This document shows positions 18,470-26,044 of a DNA stretch of 64,000 bases, in pieces (positions within the stretch are counted from its first letter, which is position 1; each line of letters starts with the position of its first letter). The stretch is taken from NCBI GenBank assembly GCA_017935065.1, contig JAGBIF010000019.1, forward strand, positions 1 through 64,000, read 5' to 3'. The notes beneath the pieces are model-generated. The model saw only the letters and a program-made list of their open reading frames with translations. It had not been told where the DNA came from and ran no database searches. This stretch comes from Clostridia bacterium (GTDB lineage Bacteria; Bacillota; Clostridia; Oscillospirales; CAG-272). Made by a program: the position numbers and the translations under genes.

Positions 18470-18997
18470 CTATCGCGCGACATCGTTGCCCGTGAGGATA
18501 TCACGAAGCAGTGAGGTGAATTCCTCTTTCGCGACATCGAGGGGCTTATCATTGGTATAATAATAATCGTAATAGTAGTTTTCAACGAGGTCGTCAGCGG
18601 CGTTTCCGTAGGCGGAGAGCCTTACCCTCTCGCCACCTCTTATGAGAAGCGTCCTTGCCTCGCCGCCCGTAGCGGCTACGAACTTGGCTATTTCCTCGGG
18701 CTCTCTTATGTGAACGAACATAATCCTTTTATCAGAGGCGAGAAACTCGTTATAGCGCCTCTTAAGCCAGACGGTGGGAAAGTCGTTGTACTCAACCGCA
18801 AGCGCCTTAAGGTCGGCTAAAAATTTGCGTGATTTATCGTCCTTGGCACCCGACCAGCCGAACTCTCTTGCGATATCCTTTATCGGGGTTATAGACGAGA
18901 CATTATATACCGAGAAGCTCTCGGCGGCAAGGTCGCAAAGCGTGTCCTTACCGACACCGCCCTGCCCGTTTATGACAATTGCAAGCTTATTATTCAT
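18470..18997 (-). CDS. P-loop kinase, deoxynucleotide-monophosphate-kinase-like
   Basis: 175 residues from the ATG at 18995-18997 (GAGGTG site); a GTG two codons upstream is the alternative. Walker A is GQGGVGKDT near the N-terminus, and WLKRRYNEF and HIREPEEIAKF follow, as in phage T4-type dNMP kinase and related nucleoside-kinase folds. Cytoplasmic. Substrate not established. It stands alone between bidirectional terminators. Confidence 0.65.
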   Translation of the reverse strand: MNNKLAIVINGQGGVGKDTLCDLAAESFSVYNVSSITPIKDIAREFGWSGAKDDKSRKFLADLKALAVEYNDFPTVWLKRRYNEFLASDKRIMFVHIREPEEIAKFVAATGGEARTLLIRGGERVRLSAYGNAADDLVENYYYDYYYTNDKPLDVAKEEFTSLLRDILTGNDVAR

Positions 18998-19021
18998 ATT
19001 CACCTCAAAAGGTTTTTTCTT

Positions 19022-19051
19022 ATTTTATCACAGATTGAATAAATTTGTCAA
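19022..19051 (-). promoter_or_regulatory. Sigma-A promoter of the P-loop kinase gene
   Basis: TTGACA (19046-19051) and TAAAAT (19022-19027) on the minus strand with an 18-nt spacer, 25 nt before the start codon. Confidence 0.65.
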
Positions 19052-19130
19052 CCTTAATAATAATATATTGACAATTATGAAGATTACAAAGTGCTCGTCC
19101 GACACGGCGGGAGTAAACCCCCGCCCTACG

Positions 19131-19173
19131 GTAAAGAGGGCAAGACATAAAATTTATGTCTTGCCCTCTTTAC
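19131..19173. terminator. Perfect 21-bp palindromic hairpin
   Basis: Arms of 21 nt (starting GTAAAGAGGGCAAG, ending CTTGCCCTCTTTAC) around one central base, followed on the plus side by TTTTTTA. It lies upstream of galM, immediately after a CCCGCCCTACGG word at 19120-19131. Terminator-like but with no gene reading into it on the plus strand, so it may be a mobile repeat or act on the minus strand. Confidence 0.5.
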
Positions 19174-19268
19174 TTTTTTAAAAAAATATATTATAATAAA
19201 TATGTGTGTAAAAATTTGCCGAGGGGCAGGCTCCCGTCTCGGTGAACAAGTAAAGAAAGGTAACTGTT

Positions 19269-20270
19269 ATGGAAAAGAGACTTTTTGGTACACTTCCCTC
19301 GGGTGAGGAAATTTATATCTACAAGCTCACAGGCGACGGTGCGTACGTGAATATTATGACGCGCGGTGCCACTATTGTGAATTTCGTTGTCAACGGTGTG
19401 GATATCGTCGGCGGCTTTGACAGCCTTGAGACCTATCTTAAGGATACCTCGCATCAGGGTGCTATTATCGGGCGTGTGGCAAACAGAGTTGCTAACGCGA
19501 GATTTACTATGGACGGGGTGGAATACACTCTTCCCGACAATGACCACGGAAACTGCCTTCACGGCGGTGACGGCTTTGACCACAGGGTATGGCAGGTAGT
19601 GGAATATACCGACACGAAAATCGTGCTTACCTACACCTCGCAAGATGGCGAGGAGGGCTTCCCCTCTACTCTTGCGGTAAAGGTTACATATGAGCTTTCT
19701 GGCTCGGCGCTTCTTATTGACTACGAGGCAATCCCTGACGGAAAGACACCTATCGCGCTTACCAACCACGCATATTTCAACCTTGACGGTCTTGGCGGTA
19801 CTATTGAGGATCACGTAGCTACCATTTATGCCGACAGATATACCGATGTTGACGGTAAGCTTATTCCCAACGGCAACCGTCCCTCTGTTGTGGGCACCCC
19901 CTTTGATTTCCTTACACCCCACAAGATAGGCGAGAGATGCGGCGGTGACTTCATCGGCTATGACCACAACTTCGTTCTCTCCCCCACTGTGAAGGCAGAG
20001 CTTTTCGGCAAGAGCCTTGACTATATTGCGAAGGTGTGCGGAAAGGAACTTTGCCTTGAGGTCTATACCGATCAGCCCGGTGTGCAGTTCTATATCGGTA
20101 ACTTCCTCGGTGACGGCCCTGATTTCAGAGGTAACACGAAGCAGGTATTCCACGGCGCGTTCTGCCTTGAGACACAGACCGAGCCCGACTGCATCAACCA
20201 CGGTATCGGCTTCTATGAGAAGGGTGAGGTATACACCCACTCGGTGGTTTATAAGGTATCGAAGCTTTGA
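19269..20270 (+). CDS. galM: Aldose 1-epimerase (mutarotase)
   Basis: 333 residues, typical length, AAAGG site before the ATG. Signatures: GAIIGRVANRVANARF near residue 65, the substrate-binding TNHAYFNLDG near residue 168 (acid histidine) and the basic-glutamate region FCLETQTEPDCINH near the C-terminus. It interconverts alpha and beta anomers of galactose or glucose in the cytoplasm, fitting the mgl importer 12 kb away. The next gene begins inside its stop codon. Confidence 0.92.
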   Translation: MEKRLFGTLPSGEEIYIYKLTGDGAYVNIMTRGATIVNFVVNGVDIVGGFDSLETYLKDTSHQGAIIGRVANRVANARFTMDGVEYTLPDNDHGNCLHGGDGFDHRVWQVVEYTDTKIVLTYTSQDGEEGFPSTLAVKVTYELSGSALLIDYEAIPDGKTPIALTNHAYFNLDGLGGTIEDHVATIYADRYTDVDGKLIPNGNRPSVVGTPFDFLTPHKIGERCGGDFIGYDHNFVLSPTVKAELFGKSLDYIAKVCGKELCLEVYTDQPGVQFYIGNFLGDGPDFRGNTKQVFHGAFCLETQTEPDCINHGIGFYEKGEVYTHSVVYKVSKL

Positions 20271-21037
20271 TCGAGCTACGCTTTTTAGGAACGGGCTCGC
20301 TTGGTGACAAGCGACCGAAAAACAAGCTGTCCAAGGATTACAGGCGCTTCCCCACTCTGCTTATCGGCTCACAGGTACTGATTGACCCGTCAGAGGATAT
20401 ATTTGAGTTTCAGGAAAGCTTTTCCTTCTTCGGGCTTTTAAGCTCGGTGAGCGACGTGCTTATCACCCACTCGCACCTTGACCATCTGTCTGTAAGTGCT
20501 ATAGAGGCGCTTGCGAAAAGAAGCGAGATACGCGTATGGGCAACAGCCCCTGTGCTTGATGTGATAGGCGATATTCGCGGTGTGCGTCGCTTTGAGATTG
20601 CGCCATTTTCAAGGATTACCGTCGGGGACCTTGACATTATAGCTCTTCCCGCAAATCACGCGACAGACAATGCAAGAGAGGTTGCCCTAAACTTTCTTAT
20701 AAGGCGCGACAAGACGCTGTTTTACGGTCTTGACGGCGCGGGAATAAATCCTCTTGCGTTTGAGGTGCTGAAGGAGGTCTCGCTTGACGGGTGTATATTT
20801 GACTGTGCGCTTGCGGACGGTGAGTATTCGCAAGGCTCGGTAAACCACAACAATCTTGACGCGGTGAAGATAATTATTGATATTCTTCAAAAGGCAGGCT
20901 GTTGTACGGACGGCACGAAATACATAATCTCGCATCTTCCCTCCGCGAAGAAGGGCGGGCTTCACGACAGGCTCACCGAGATGGTTGAGGATACGGCAAT
21001 AAAGGTTGCCTACGACGGATATTATATCTGTATTTAG
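20267..21037 (+). CDS. MBL-fold metallo-hydrolase
   Basis: 256 residues. It starts with TTG overlapping the galM TGA (TTGA), so it is translationally coupled. The metallo-beta-lactamase motif HSHLDH is at residues 68-73; LPANHATDN and YGLDGAG supply further metal-site positions. Single domain, cytoplasmic. Close to PhnP-like phosphodiesterases and other MBL hydrolases of unknown substrate; its link with galM is positional only. Confidence 0.82.
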   Translation: MIELRFLGTGSLGDKRPKNKLSKDYRRFPTLLIGSQVLIDPSEDIFEFQESFSFFGLLSSVSDVLITHSHLDHLSVSAIEALAKRSEIRVWATAPVLDVIGDIRGVRRFEIAPFSRITVGDLDIIALPANHATDNAREVALNFLIRRDKTLFYGLDGAGINPLAFEVLKEVSLDGCIFDCALADGEYSQGSVNHNNLDAVKIIIDILQKAGCCTDGTKYIISHLPSAKKGGLHDRLTEMVEDTAIKVAYDGYYICI

Positions 21038-21117
21038 GAAAAATAAAGGCGGGCTTATCCGTCTTACAAAACTACTATATTTATCTGTGCCGAGTAAGGC
21101 ACGGACGGAGGTTAAAA

Positions 21118-22338
21118 ATGAAAATTTATGACGAGCTCGTTGCCCGCGGTCTTATCGCGCAGGTAACGGATGAAAATGAAATAAAGGAGCTTGTAAACAA
21201 CGGCAAGGCTACCTTCTACATCGGCTTTGACCCGACAGCGGACAGCCTTCACGTAGGTCACTTTATGGCTCTTTGCCTTATGAAGCGCCTTCAGATGGCA
21301 GGAAATAAGCCCATCGTGCTTATCGGTGGCGGTACGGGATACATAGGCGACCCCTCGGGAAGAACCGATATGCGCTCTATGATGACACCCGAGACTATCC
21401 AGCATAACTGTGACTGCTTCAAGCGCCAGATGGAGCGCTTTATCGAGTTTGGCGAGGACAAGGCCATTATGGTAAACAATGCCGACTGGCTTCTCGGTCT
21501 TAACTATATCGAGCTTCTTCGTGACGTCGGAGCCTGCTTCTCTGTAAACAGAATGCTCTCGGCAGAGTGCTACAAGCAGAGAATGGAAAAGGGACTTTCC
21601 TTCCTTGAGTTCAACTATATGATAATGCAGAGCTACGACTTCTATCATCTCTTTAAGGAATACAACTGCAATATGCAGTTCGGCGGTGACGATCAGTGGT
21701 CGAATATGCTCTACGGAACCGAGCTTATCAGAAAGAAGCTTGGCAAGGACGCGTATGCTATGACTATCAATCTTCTTCTCAACTCGGAGGGTAAGAAGAT
21801 GGGTAAGACCGCAAGCGGCGCGGTATGGCTTGATCCCAACAAGACACCCCCATACGATTTCTACCAATACTGGAGAAACGTCGGTGATAAGGATGTACTC
21901 AAGTGCATCCGTATGCTTACCTTCCTTCCTCTTGAGGAAATTGACGCTATGGATAAGTGGGAGGGTGCTGAGCTTAACCGCGCAAAGGAAATTCTCGCGT
22001 ACGAGCTGACAAAGCTCATCCACGGCGAGGATGAGGCGAAGGCGGCAGAGGCGGCATCGCGTGCGCTCTTCGTATCGGGTGACAGCGCCCTTACTCCCTC
22101 GGTCGAGGTAGATGCCGATATGCTTAACGACGGTGCTATAGATGTAATCTCACTTCTTTGCCTCGGCAAGATGGTTCCCTCTCGCTCGGAGGGCAGACGC
22201 GCTATCGAGCAGGGCGGCGTTTCGGTTGGGGGCGAGAAGGTTTCCGATGTTAAGGCAACCGTCAGCAGGGATGCCCTTACGGCAGGCGTGCTTATCAAGC
22301 GCGGAAAGAAGAGCTTTAACAAGTTCGTTCTCAAATAA
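21118..22338 (+). CDS. tyrS: Tyrosyl-tRNA synthetase
   Basis: 406 residues with GGAGG before the ATG. Class I signatures: HVGHF (HIGH variant, H45), the tyrosine-pocket segment FGGDDQWSNM, and KMGKTASG as the KMSKS loop; an S4 RNA-binding domain closes the protein (MVPSRSEGRRAIEQGGVSV). It charges tRNA-Tyr. No T-box leader is visible in the 80 nt upstream, which is unusual for a clostridial tyrS but not unique. Confidence 0.96.
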   Translation: MKIYDELVARGLIAQVTDENEIKELVNNGKATFYIGFDPTADSLHVGHFMALCLMKRLQMAGNKPIVLIGGGTGYIGDPSGRTDMRSMMTPETIQHNCDCFKRQMERFIEFGEDKAIMVNNADWLLGLNYIELLRDVGACFSVNRMLSAECYKQRMEKGLSFLEFNYMIMQSYDFYHLFKEYNCNMQFGGDDQWSNMLYGTELIRKKLGKDAYAMTINLLLNSEGKKMGKTASGAVWLDPNKTPPYDFYQYWRNVGDKDVLKCIRMLTFLPLEEIDAMDKWEGAELNRAKEILAYELTKLIHGEDEAKAAEAASRALFVSGDSALTPSVEVDADMLNDGAIDVISLLCLGKMVPSRSEGRRAIEQGGVSVGGEKVSDVKATVSRDALTAGVLIKRGKKSFNKFVLK

Positions 22339-22349
22339 GGAGACAAAAA

Positions 22350-23090
22350 GTGAAGGAATTTTATAAAAACCATATTCTTGACCTGGTGCTTGCGATACTG
22401 TGTCTTGCACTCGGCATAGTTCTTCTGCCCTTTACAGGCATCGGAAAAACTATTCTCGACTATGTCGTAGCCATCGTGCTTCTCGTCTACCTTTTCACCT
22501 ATCTTGTGAAAAAGCTGGCACACACCACGGGCTCTATACTAGTTCTTACCGTGGTTGAATTCGTTGTAATTCTGCTTATAGCGCTCGGTCTTATACTGAA
22601 GCAGCTTGAGGTATTCACCATAGGCGAGACAAGACAGATAATCGGTCTTGTGATCTGGCTTCGCGGTGTCGTATGCCTTGTACGAGGTTATTTCGTATCC
22701 ACCGCCGAGGCAAGGCGCAGATATTCCCTACTGCTTTTCCTTGGCTATATCGCGCTCGTTACACTTGGCGCGTATTTCCTCTTTGGCGCAAGCTTCATAA
22801 GCGATGCAGAGCTTATTCTTATACTTTCTGTAACCGCCTTCGTGGCCTTCGCTCTGTTTCTCGTTTTGGCTATAAAATTCTGGCCTAAGAAAACCGAGGC
22901 AGAGAAAAAGGAAGCGCAAAGGAAGAAGCAGGAGCGCGAGGCAGAAAAGAAGAAAAAGGCCGACGAGAAGGCAAAAAAGCAGGCCGATGCCGAGCGCAAG
23001 GCCCGTGAGAAGGCAGATAAAAAGTCAGAAAAGCAAGAGGAAAAGCAGGCTCTTAAGGAAACCGCGAAAGACCTTGATAAAAAGAAATAA
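22350..23090 (+). CDS. Polytopic membrane protein with lysine/glutamate-rich coiled-coil tail
   Basis: 246 residues from a GTG at 22350 (AAGGAG site). Six to seven hydrophobic segments occupy residues about 10-170; the remainder is a highly charged K/E/A tail predicted to form a cytoplasmic coiled coil. It lies 11 nt after tyrS and is likely co-transcribed. No family recognised; the charged tail could bind nucleic acid or a partner helix. Confidence 0.7.
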   Translation: MKEFYKNHILDLVLAILCLALGIVLLPFTGIGKTILDYVVAIVLLVYLFTYLVKKLAHTTGSILVLTVVEFVVILLIALGLILKQLEVFTIGETRQIIGLVIWLRGVVCLVRGYFVSTAEARRRYSLLLFLGYIALVTLGAYFLFGASFISDAELILILSVTAFVAFALFLVLAIKFWPKKTEAEKKEAQRKKQEREAEKKKKADEKAKKQADAERKAREKADKKSEKQEEKQALKETAKDLDKKK

Positions 23091-23120
23091 TCCTTAACTT
23101 TTCATCATTTATTAATTACA

Positions 23121-23160
23121 AAGAGGCTATCTCAAATTCGCATTTGAGATAGCCTCTTTA
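23121..23160. terminator. Bidirectional terminator (GGCTATCTC family, copy 3)
   Basis: Perfect 17-bp stem (AAGAGGCTATCTCAAAT and its complement) with a TCGC tetraloop, between the convergent tyrS unit and glutaminase gene. The A-to-G difference from other copies is matched by a compensating change in the other arm. Confidence 0.75.
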
Positions 23161-23187
23161 TTAGCTTGTCAGCTTACAGGCTTAAAG

Positions 23188-25110
23188 CTACCTGTCAAGC
23201 TTGAGCTTACCGCACTTATCGAGAAGCTTTATGTAAAGTCCGCCCTGTACGGTTCTGTGTATGAAGCCGACAAGTCTGCCTGAGGTGCTGTCGTACCAGT
23301 CTGTCATAGGCACTCTGTCGGGCGTCTCGTTGTAGAAGTCCCAAAGGGGTGAGATGAGCTTATTGAAATCTCTCTCGGAGTCTGCCATCGTTGCGCACCA
23401 GAGAAGCCAATCGGATTTAGTCTGGTCGCATCTTGAATCAAGAGGAAGTCCGTATCTGTTGAAGTGTGTGAAGTAGCTCTTTATCTCGCTTCTGTAAACG
23501 CTCTTGGGGAAGAGCTTGGTGCCCCATATCTTATCCCATACCATATTGTACTTGGTGGAATAGGAGCCATCTTTATCAAAGGCAAGCTTGTATGAGCCGT
23601 CGCCGTTAGCCGCGCGAAGCACCCAATTCTTCGCCTTCTTTCTCGCAATTCTCTCATACTTCTTGGCGAGCTTTTCGTCCCCGAGCATTTTGTATATGAT
23701 GCTCATACCCATAATGCCTACGATAGCCTTGAGCGAGAGGTTGCAGTTGTGCGCAAGGTGTCCCGCGAAATCGTCGGTGCAGAGCTGGTTTTCGGGATCG
23801 TCACCGTACTTGACGAGGTATTTGCACCAGCCCTCAAGCGTCTTAAGGTGCGATGCGGCAAAGTCGGCATTACCGTCGGCAAGCGCTATGTTCGCTTCCA
23901 TAATAATCATATTGCCGCATTCCTCAACGGGCATCTGCTTATCGTGAAGAAGCTCACCCATTTTCTTGTCAAGGCCGTAAACCTGACCTGTAACGAGAGG
24001 ATAGCAACCCGCATCGTGAGGGGCGTAATCATACTTCCACGCCTTGCTGTCAGCAAACTTATATATCGGGCGAAGCATACCGCGAAGAAGCTCGGTGTTA
24101 TAAAGAAGATACATAGGGATTGAGGGATAGGATACGTCAACGGTTGCGGCACATCCGTTTGAGAAGCATTCCTTGGAAATGTAAAGAAGCTCGCCATCCT
24201 CACCTACCACGAGCTTATGCGCGGCAATAACCTGTCTGTACGCAAGGGTAAGAATGTCGGCATACTTCTCGCCGCCCGCAAGAAGCGCATCCTCGCGAAG
24301 CTTTTTTGCGAAGGCATCCGCGCGAGCCACAGAGCTATCAAAATCCTCTGCCGCCTCGGCTATTGCCTCTTCAATAGTCTGTCCGTCCTTGTTCCAATAT
24401 GACGGAAGATGTGAACCAAAGTAGTCAATAGACTTACCAAGATCATCATATGCGAACATAAAGAGTGCGTTCTCACCCGAGAAAACAGGTCTCTCAAGGC
24501 AGACGTGCTTCATCCATCCGCGCTCCTTGCATGTACCGCATTCAGCCTCGCCTACGGTCGCAATATAGGCGTAGCCCCAATCAATTCTGAGGTCATCGCC
24601 CGAACGGTTCAGAGGCTTCTGCTCCTCAGCACCTATTCTCATTGCGGTGATACCCGAGAAGCGACGCTCCTCCATCACAACGGGCATAGCGTTTATTCTG
24701 TCAAGGCAGAGCGAGTCGCCCATCATCACCTTGATTTTAACCTCATTTACGCAGTCGCATTTCTTCTCGTACCTCACCTGCATATAGGATACGGGGCGGG
24801 TAAGAAGCTTAAGATCGTCAAGCAACAGCGGGGTTGTGAAGCGCACCGCGAGCTTTATCTTTTCATTTTCAAACTCATATTTTGTTGTAAGCGCATCAAT
24901 ATCAAGTGAGGTCTGGGGTATTTTCTTCGCGCTTCTGTCGTATCCTAAAAATACAAGCGGCTCGCCGTCTATTATAACATATCCGCGAATTGAGTTCGGC
25001 TTACCGGTCCAGTGCTGCGGTTCCTTATAGTTAAGATTTTCGCAGGGTGACCAAACCGAAAAATACGGATCAACCGTAATAAGAGGTATCGAGGGTGCTC
25101 TGAGCTTCAT
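23188..25110 (-). CDS. Glutaminase-like protein (DUF4965/DUF5127 family)
   Basis: 640 residues, no signal peptide, AGAGAG site before the ATG. The order matches the fungal/bacterial glutaminase A group: an N-terminal beta-sandwich (PLITVDPYFSVWSP at the start; the region to about residue 250) and a C-terminal (alpha/alpha)6-type domain with VDVSYPSIPMYLLYN, HDAGCYP and MPVEECGNMIIM. Known members deaminate glutamine, but most bacterial homologues are untested and could act on glycans. Own promoter at 25162-25190. Confidence 0.8.
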   Translation of the reverse strand: MKLRAPSIPLITVDPYFSVWSPCENLNYKEPQHWTGKPNSIRGYVIIDGEPLVFLGYDRSAKKIPQTSLDIDALTTKYEFENEKIKLAVRFTTPLLLDDLKLLTRPVSYMQVRYEKKCDCVNEVKIKVMMGDSLCLDRINAMPVVMEERRFSGITAMRIGAEEQKPLNRSGDDLRIDWGYAYIATVGEAECGTCKERGWMKHVCLERPVFSGENALFMFAYDDLGKSIDYFGSHLPSYWNKDGQTIEEAIAEAAEDFDSSVARADAFAKKLREDALLAGGEKYADILTLAYRQVIAAHKLVVGEDGELLYISKECFSNGCAATVDVSYPSIPMYLLYNTELLRGMLRPIYKFADSKAWKYDYAPHDAGCYPLVTGQVYGLDKKMGELLHDKQMPVEECGNMIIMEANIALADGNADFAASHLKTLEGWCKYLVKYGDDPENQLCTDDFAGHLAHNCNLSLKAIVGIMGMSIIYKMLGDEKLAKKYERIARKKAKNWVLRAANGDGSYKLAFDKDGSYSTKYNMVWDKIWGTKLFPKSVYRSEIKSYFTHFNRYGLPLDSRCDQTKSDWLLWCATMADSERDFNKLISPLWDFYNETPDRVPMTDWYDSTSGRLVGFIHRTVQGGLYIKLLDKCGKLKLDR

Positions 25111-25161
25111 AATATTCTCTCTTTCCGTTTTAGCACGCAGGGTGCATATTTTTATAAATAA

Positions 25162-25190
25162 ATTATAACATATAATCCTCTTATTGTCAA
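25162..25190 (-). promoter_or_regulatory. Consensus sigma-A promoter of the glutaminase-like gene
   Basis: TTGACA (25185-25190) and TATAAT (25162-25167) on the minus strand with a 17-nt spacer. Confidence 0.8.
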
Positions 25191-25280
25191 TAATGATATC
25201 AACTTTAAATTTTAAGATATTAAATTTACCCCCACATACCCTTAAGCCCCTCTAAATATAGAAATTTTCAAATAAAGGTA

Positions 25281-25309
25281 TTGACAAACCTGCAATTATA
25301 TGATATTAT
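25281..25309 (+). promoter_or_regulatory. tRNA-Lys promoter
   Basis: TTGACA (25281-25286) and TATTAT (25304-25309), spacer 17 nt; the tRNA begins 20 nt after the -10 box. Confidence 0.75.
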
Positions 25310-25329
25310 ATTTAGGCACTTAAATATTT

Positions 25330-25405
25330 GCCCCTGTAGCTCAGCCGGTAGAGCACTTGACTTTTAATCAAGGTGTCCGGGATTCGAATTCCCGCAGGAG
25401 CACCA
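25330..25405 (+). tRNA. tRNA-Lys (anticodon TTT)
   Basis: 76 nt with encoded CCA. Acceptor GCCCCTG/CAGGAGC (one C-A mismatch at pair 3-70), D-arm with AGCTCAGCCGGTAGAGC, anticodon arm CTTGA-CTTTTAA-TCAAG giving TTT, and T-arm with GGTTCGAA-type GATTCGAATTC. The mismatch is mild and probably tolerated. Confidence 0.93.
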
Positions 25406-25407
25406 CG

Positions 25408-25440
25408 AGCTCCCCTCATTTATGAGGGGGCTTTTTATTT
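25408..25440 (+). terminator. tRNA-Lys terminator
   Basis: CCCCTCAT pairs with ATGAGGGG and is followed by CTTTTTATTTTT. Confidence 0.8.
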
Positions 25441-25460
25441 TTCTGTACTCCAGAGGGTAG

Positions 25461-25492
25461 ACAACTTGATTTTTTCAAGTTGCTTAATTTTT
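25461..25492 (+). terminator. Second hairpin before the small-RNA array
   Basis: CAACTTGA and TCAAGTTG around a T-rich loop, followed by CTTAATTTTT. It insulates the array from upstream transcription or is a remnant of another unit. Confidence 0.45.
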
Positions 25493-25503
25493 AAAATATC
25501 CTC

Positions 25504-25531
25504 TTGACAATAGTAGTTTTTGTGGTATAAT
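25504..25531 (+). promoter_or_regulatory. Promoter of small-RNA unit 1
   Basis: TTGACA (25504-25509) and TATAAT (25526-25531), spacer 16 nt, preceded by TGTGG in the spacer. The same promoter block, nearly base for base (CTCTTGACAATAGT, TTTTGTGG), is repeated at 25628, 25753 and 25881. Confidence 0.85.
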
Positions 25532-25537
25532 GCTATT

Positions 25538-25619
25538 AGTTGAGTGAGCAATCACTCATTCCCGCCGAAGTATGCGGCAGTGCCCCGAGTGGATTAATCT
25601 CGGGGACTTTTTCTTTTTT
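25538..25619 (+). ncRNA. Small RNA, tandem unit 1
   Basis: About 80 nt. Three hairpins: GAGTGA/TCACTC, GCCG/CGGC, and the terminator CCCCGAG/CTCGGGG (25583-25605) followed by ACTTTTTCTTTTTT. Stem sequences differ from units 2 and 3 with compensating changes, which supports a folded RNA. No open frame beyond five codons. Confidence 0.75.
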
Positions 25620-25627
25620 ATTTTCTC

Positions 25628-25655
25628 TTGACAATAGTGAATTTTGTGATATAAT
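25628..25655 (+). promoter_or_regulatory. Promoter of small-RNA unit 2
   Basis: TTGACA (25628-25633) and TATAAT (25650-25655), spacer 16 nt. Confidence 0.85.
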
Positions 25656-25661
25656 GATTAC

Positions 25662-25744
25662 AGGTGAGTGCTTTTGTACTCACACCCGGCAATAAGTGTT
25701 GCCAGTGCCCCGAGTGGTCTAATCTCGGGGACTTTTTCTTTTTT
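25662..25744 (+). ncRNA. Small RNA, tandem unit 2
   Basis: Hairpins GTGAGT/ACTCAC, GGCAA/TTGCC and terminator CCCCGAG/CTCGGGG (25708-25730) with CTTTTTCTTTTTT tail. The middle stem uses GGCAA/TTGCC where unit 3 has GCCGA/TCGGC. Confidence 0.78.
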
Positions 25745-25752
25745 CTTTCCTC

Positions 25753-25780
25753 TTGACAATAGTAGATTTTGTGGTATAAT
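25753..25780 (+). promoter_or_regulatory. Promoter of small-RNA unit 3
   Basis: TTGACA (25753-25758) and TATAAT (25775-25780), spacer 16 nt. Confidence 0.85.
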
Positions 25781-25786
25781 GATTGC

Positions 25787-25872
25787 AGGTGAGTGCTTAT
25801 GTACTCACACCAGCCGATCAAAATGCTTCGGCAGTGCCCCGAGTGGTCAATCTCGGGGACTTTTTCTTTTTT
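25787..25872 (+). ncRNA. Small RNA, tandem unit 3
   Basis: Hairpins GTGAGT/ACTCAC, GCCGA/TCGGC and terminator CCCCGAG/CTCGGGG (25837-25858) with CTTTTTCTTTTTT tail. First hairpin nearly identical to unit 2. Confidence 0.78.
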
Positions 25873-25880
25873 ATTCCCTC

Positions 25881-25908
25881 TTGACAATAGTAGATTTTGT
25901 GGTATAAT
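25881..25908 (+). promoter_or_regulatory. Promoter of small-RNA unit 4 / NERD leader
   Basis: TTGACA (25881-25886) and TATAAT (25903-25908), spacer 16 nt, same block as the other three. Confidence 0.85.
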
Positions 25909-25914
25909 ATAGCT

Positions 25915-26010
25915 TGACGATGATCTCGCTGTCGCATTGCTTGCGGAAGTGCAGCACTTGCTGCCGTGACGACCGGGGAAGATTTTCCCAATCATCGTCT
26001 TTTCTTTTTT
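25915..26010 (+). ncRNA. Small RNA unit 4 or leader of the NERD gene
   Basis: Shares the promoter but not the body of units 1-3. A closing stem GACGATGAT (25916-25924) with ATCATCGTC (25991-25999) encloses a branched interior (GTCG/CGAC, AAGTG/CACTT, GGGAA/TTCCC), and the right arm runs straight into CTTTTCTTTTTT, so the closing stem is itself a terminator. It ends 35 nt before the NERD start codon, so it may be an attenuator for that gene. Confidence 0.65.
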
Positions 26011-26044
26011 AGTGTTATGTCAAATTCTTGTTATGGGGTGCAAA

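Noticed and set aside
21038..21117. T-box riboswitch before tyrS
   Set aside because: Only 80 nt separate the genes and no T-box core or specifier stem is visible.
25330..25405. tRNA-Lys as an integration site for the array and NERD gene
   Set aside because: I saw no direct repeat of the tRNA 3' end downstream and no integrase gene.
25618..25995. A 125-codon open frame on the minus strand across the small-RNA array
   Set aside because: Its repeats are simply the repeated promoter and terminator DNA read in reverse; no ribosome site.
25504..26010. CRISPR array
   Set aside because: The repeated blocks are promoters and terminators about 125 nt apart; no short direct repeats with unique spacers and no cas genes.
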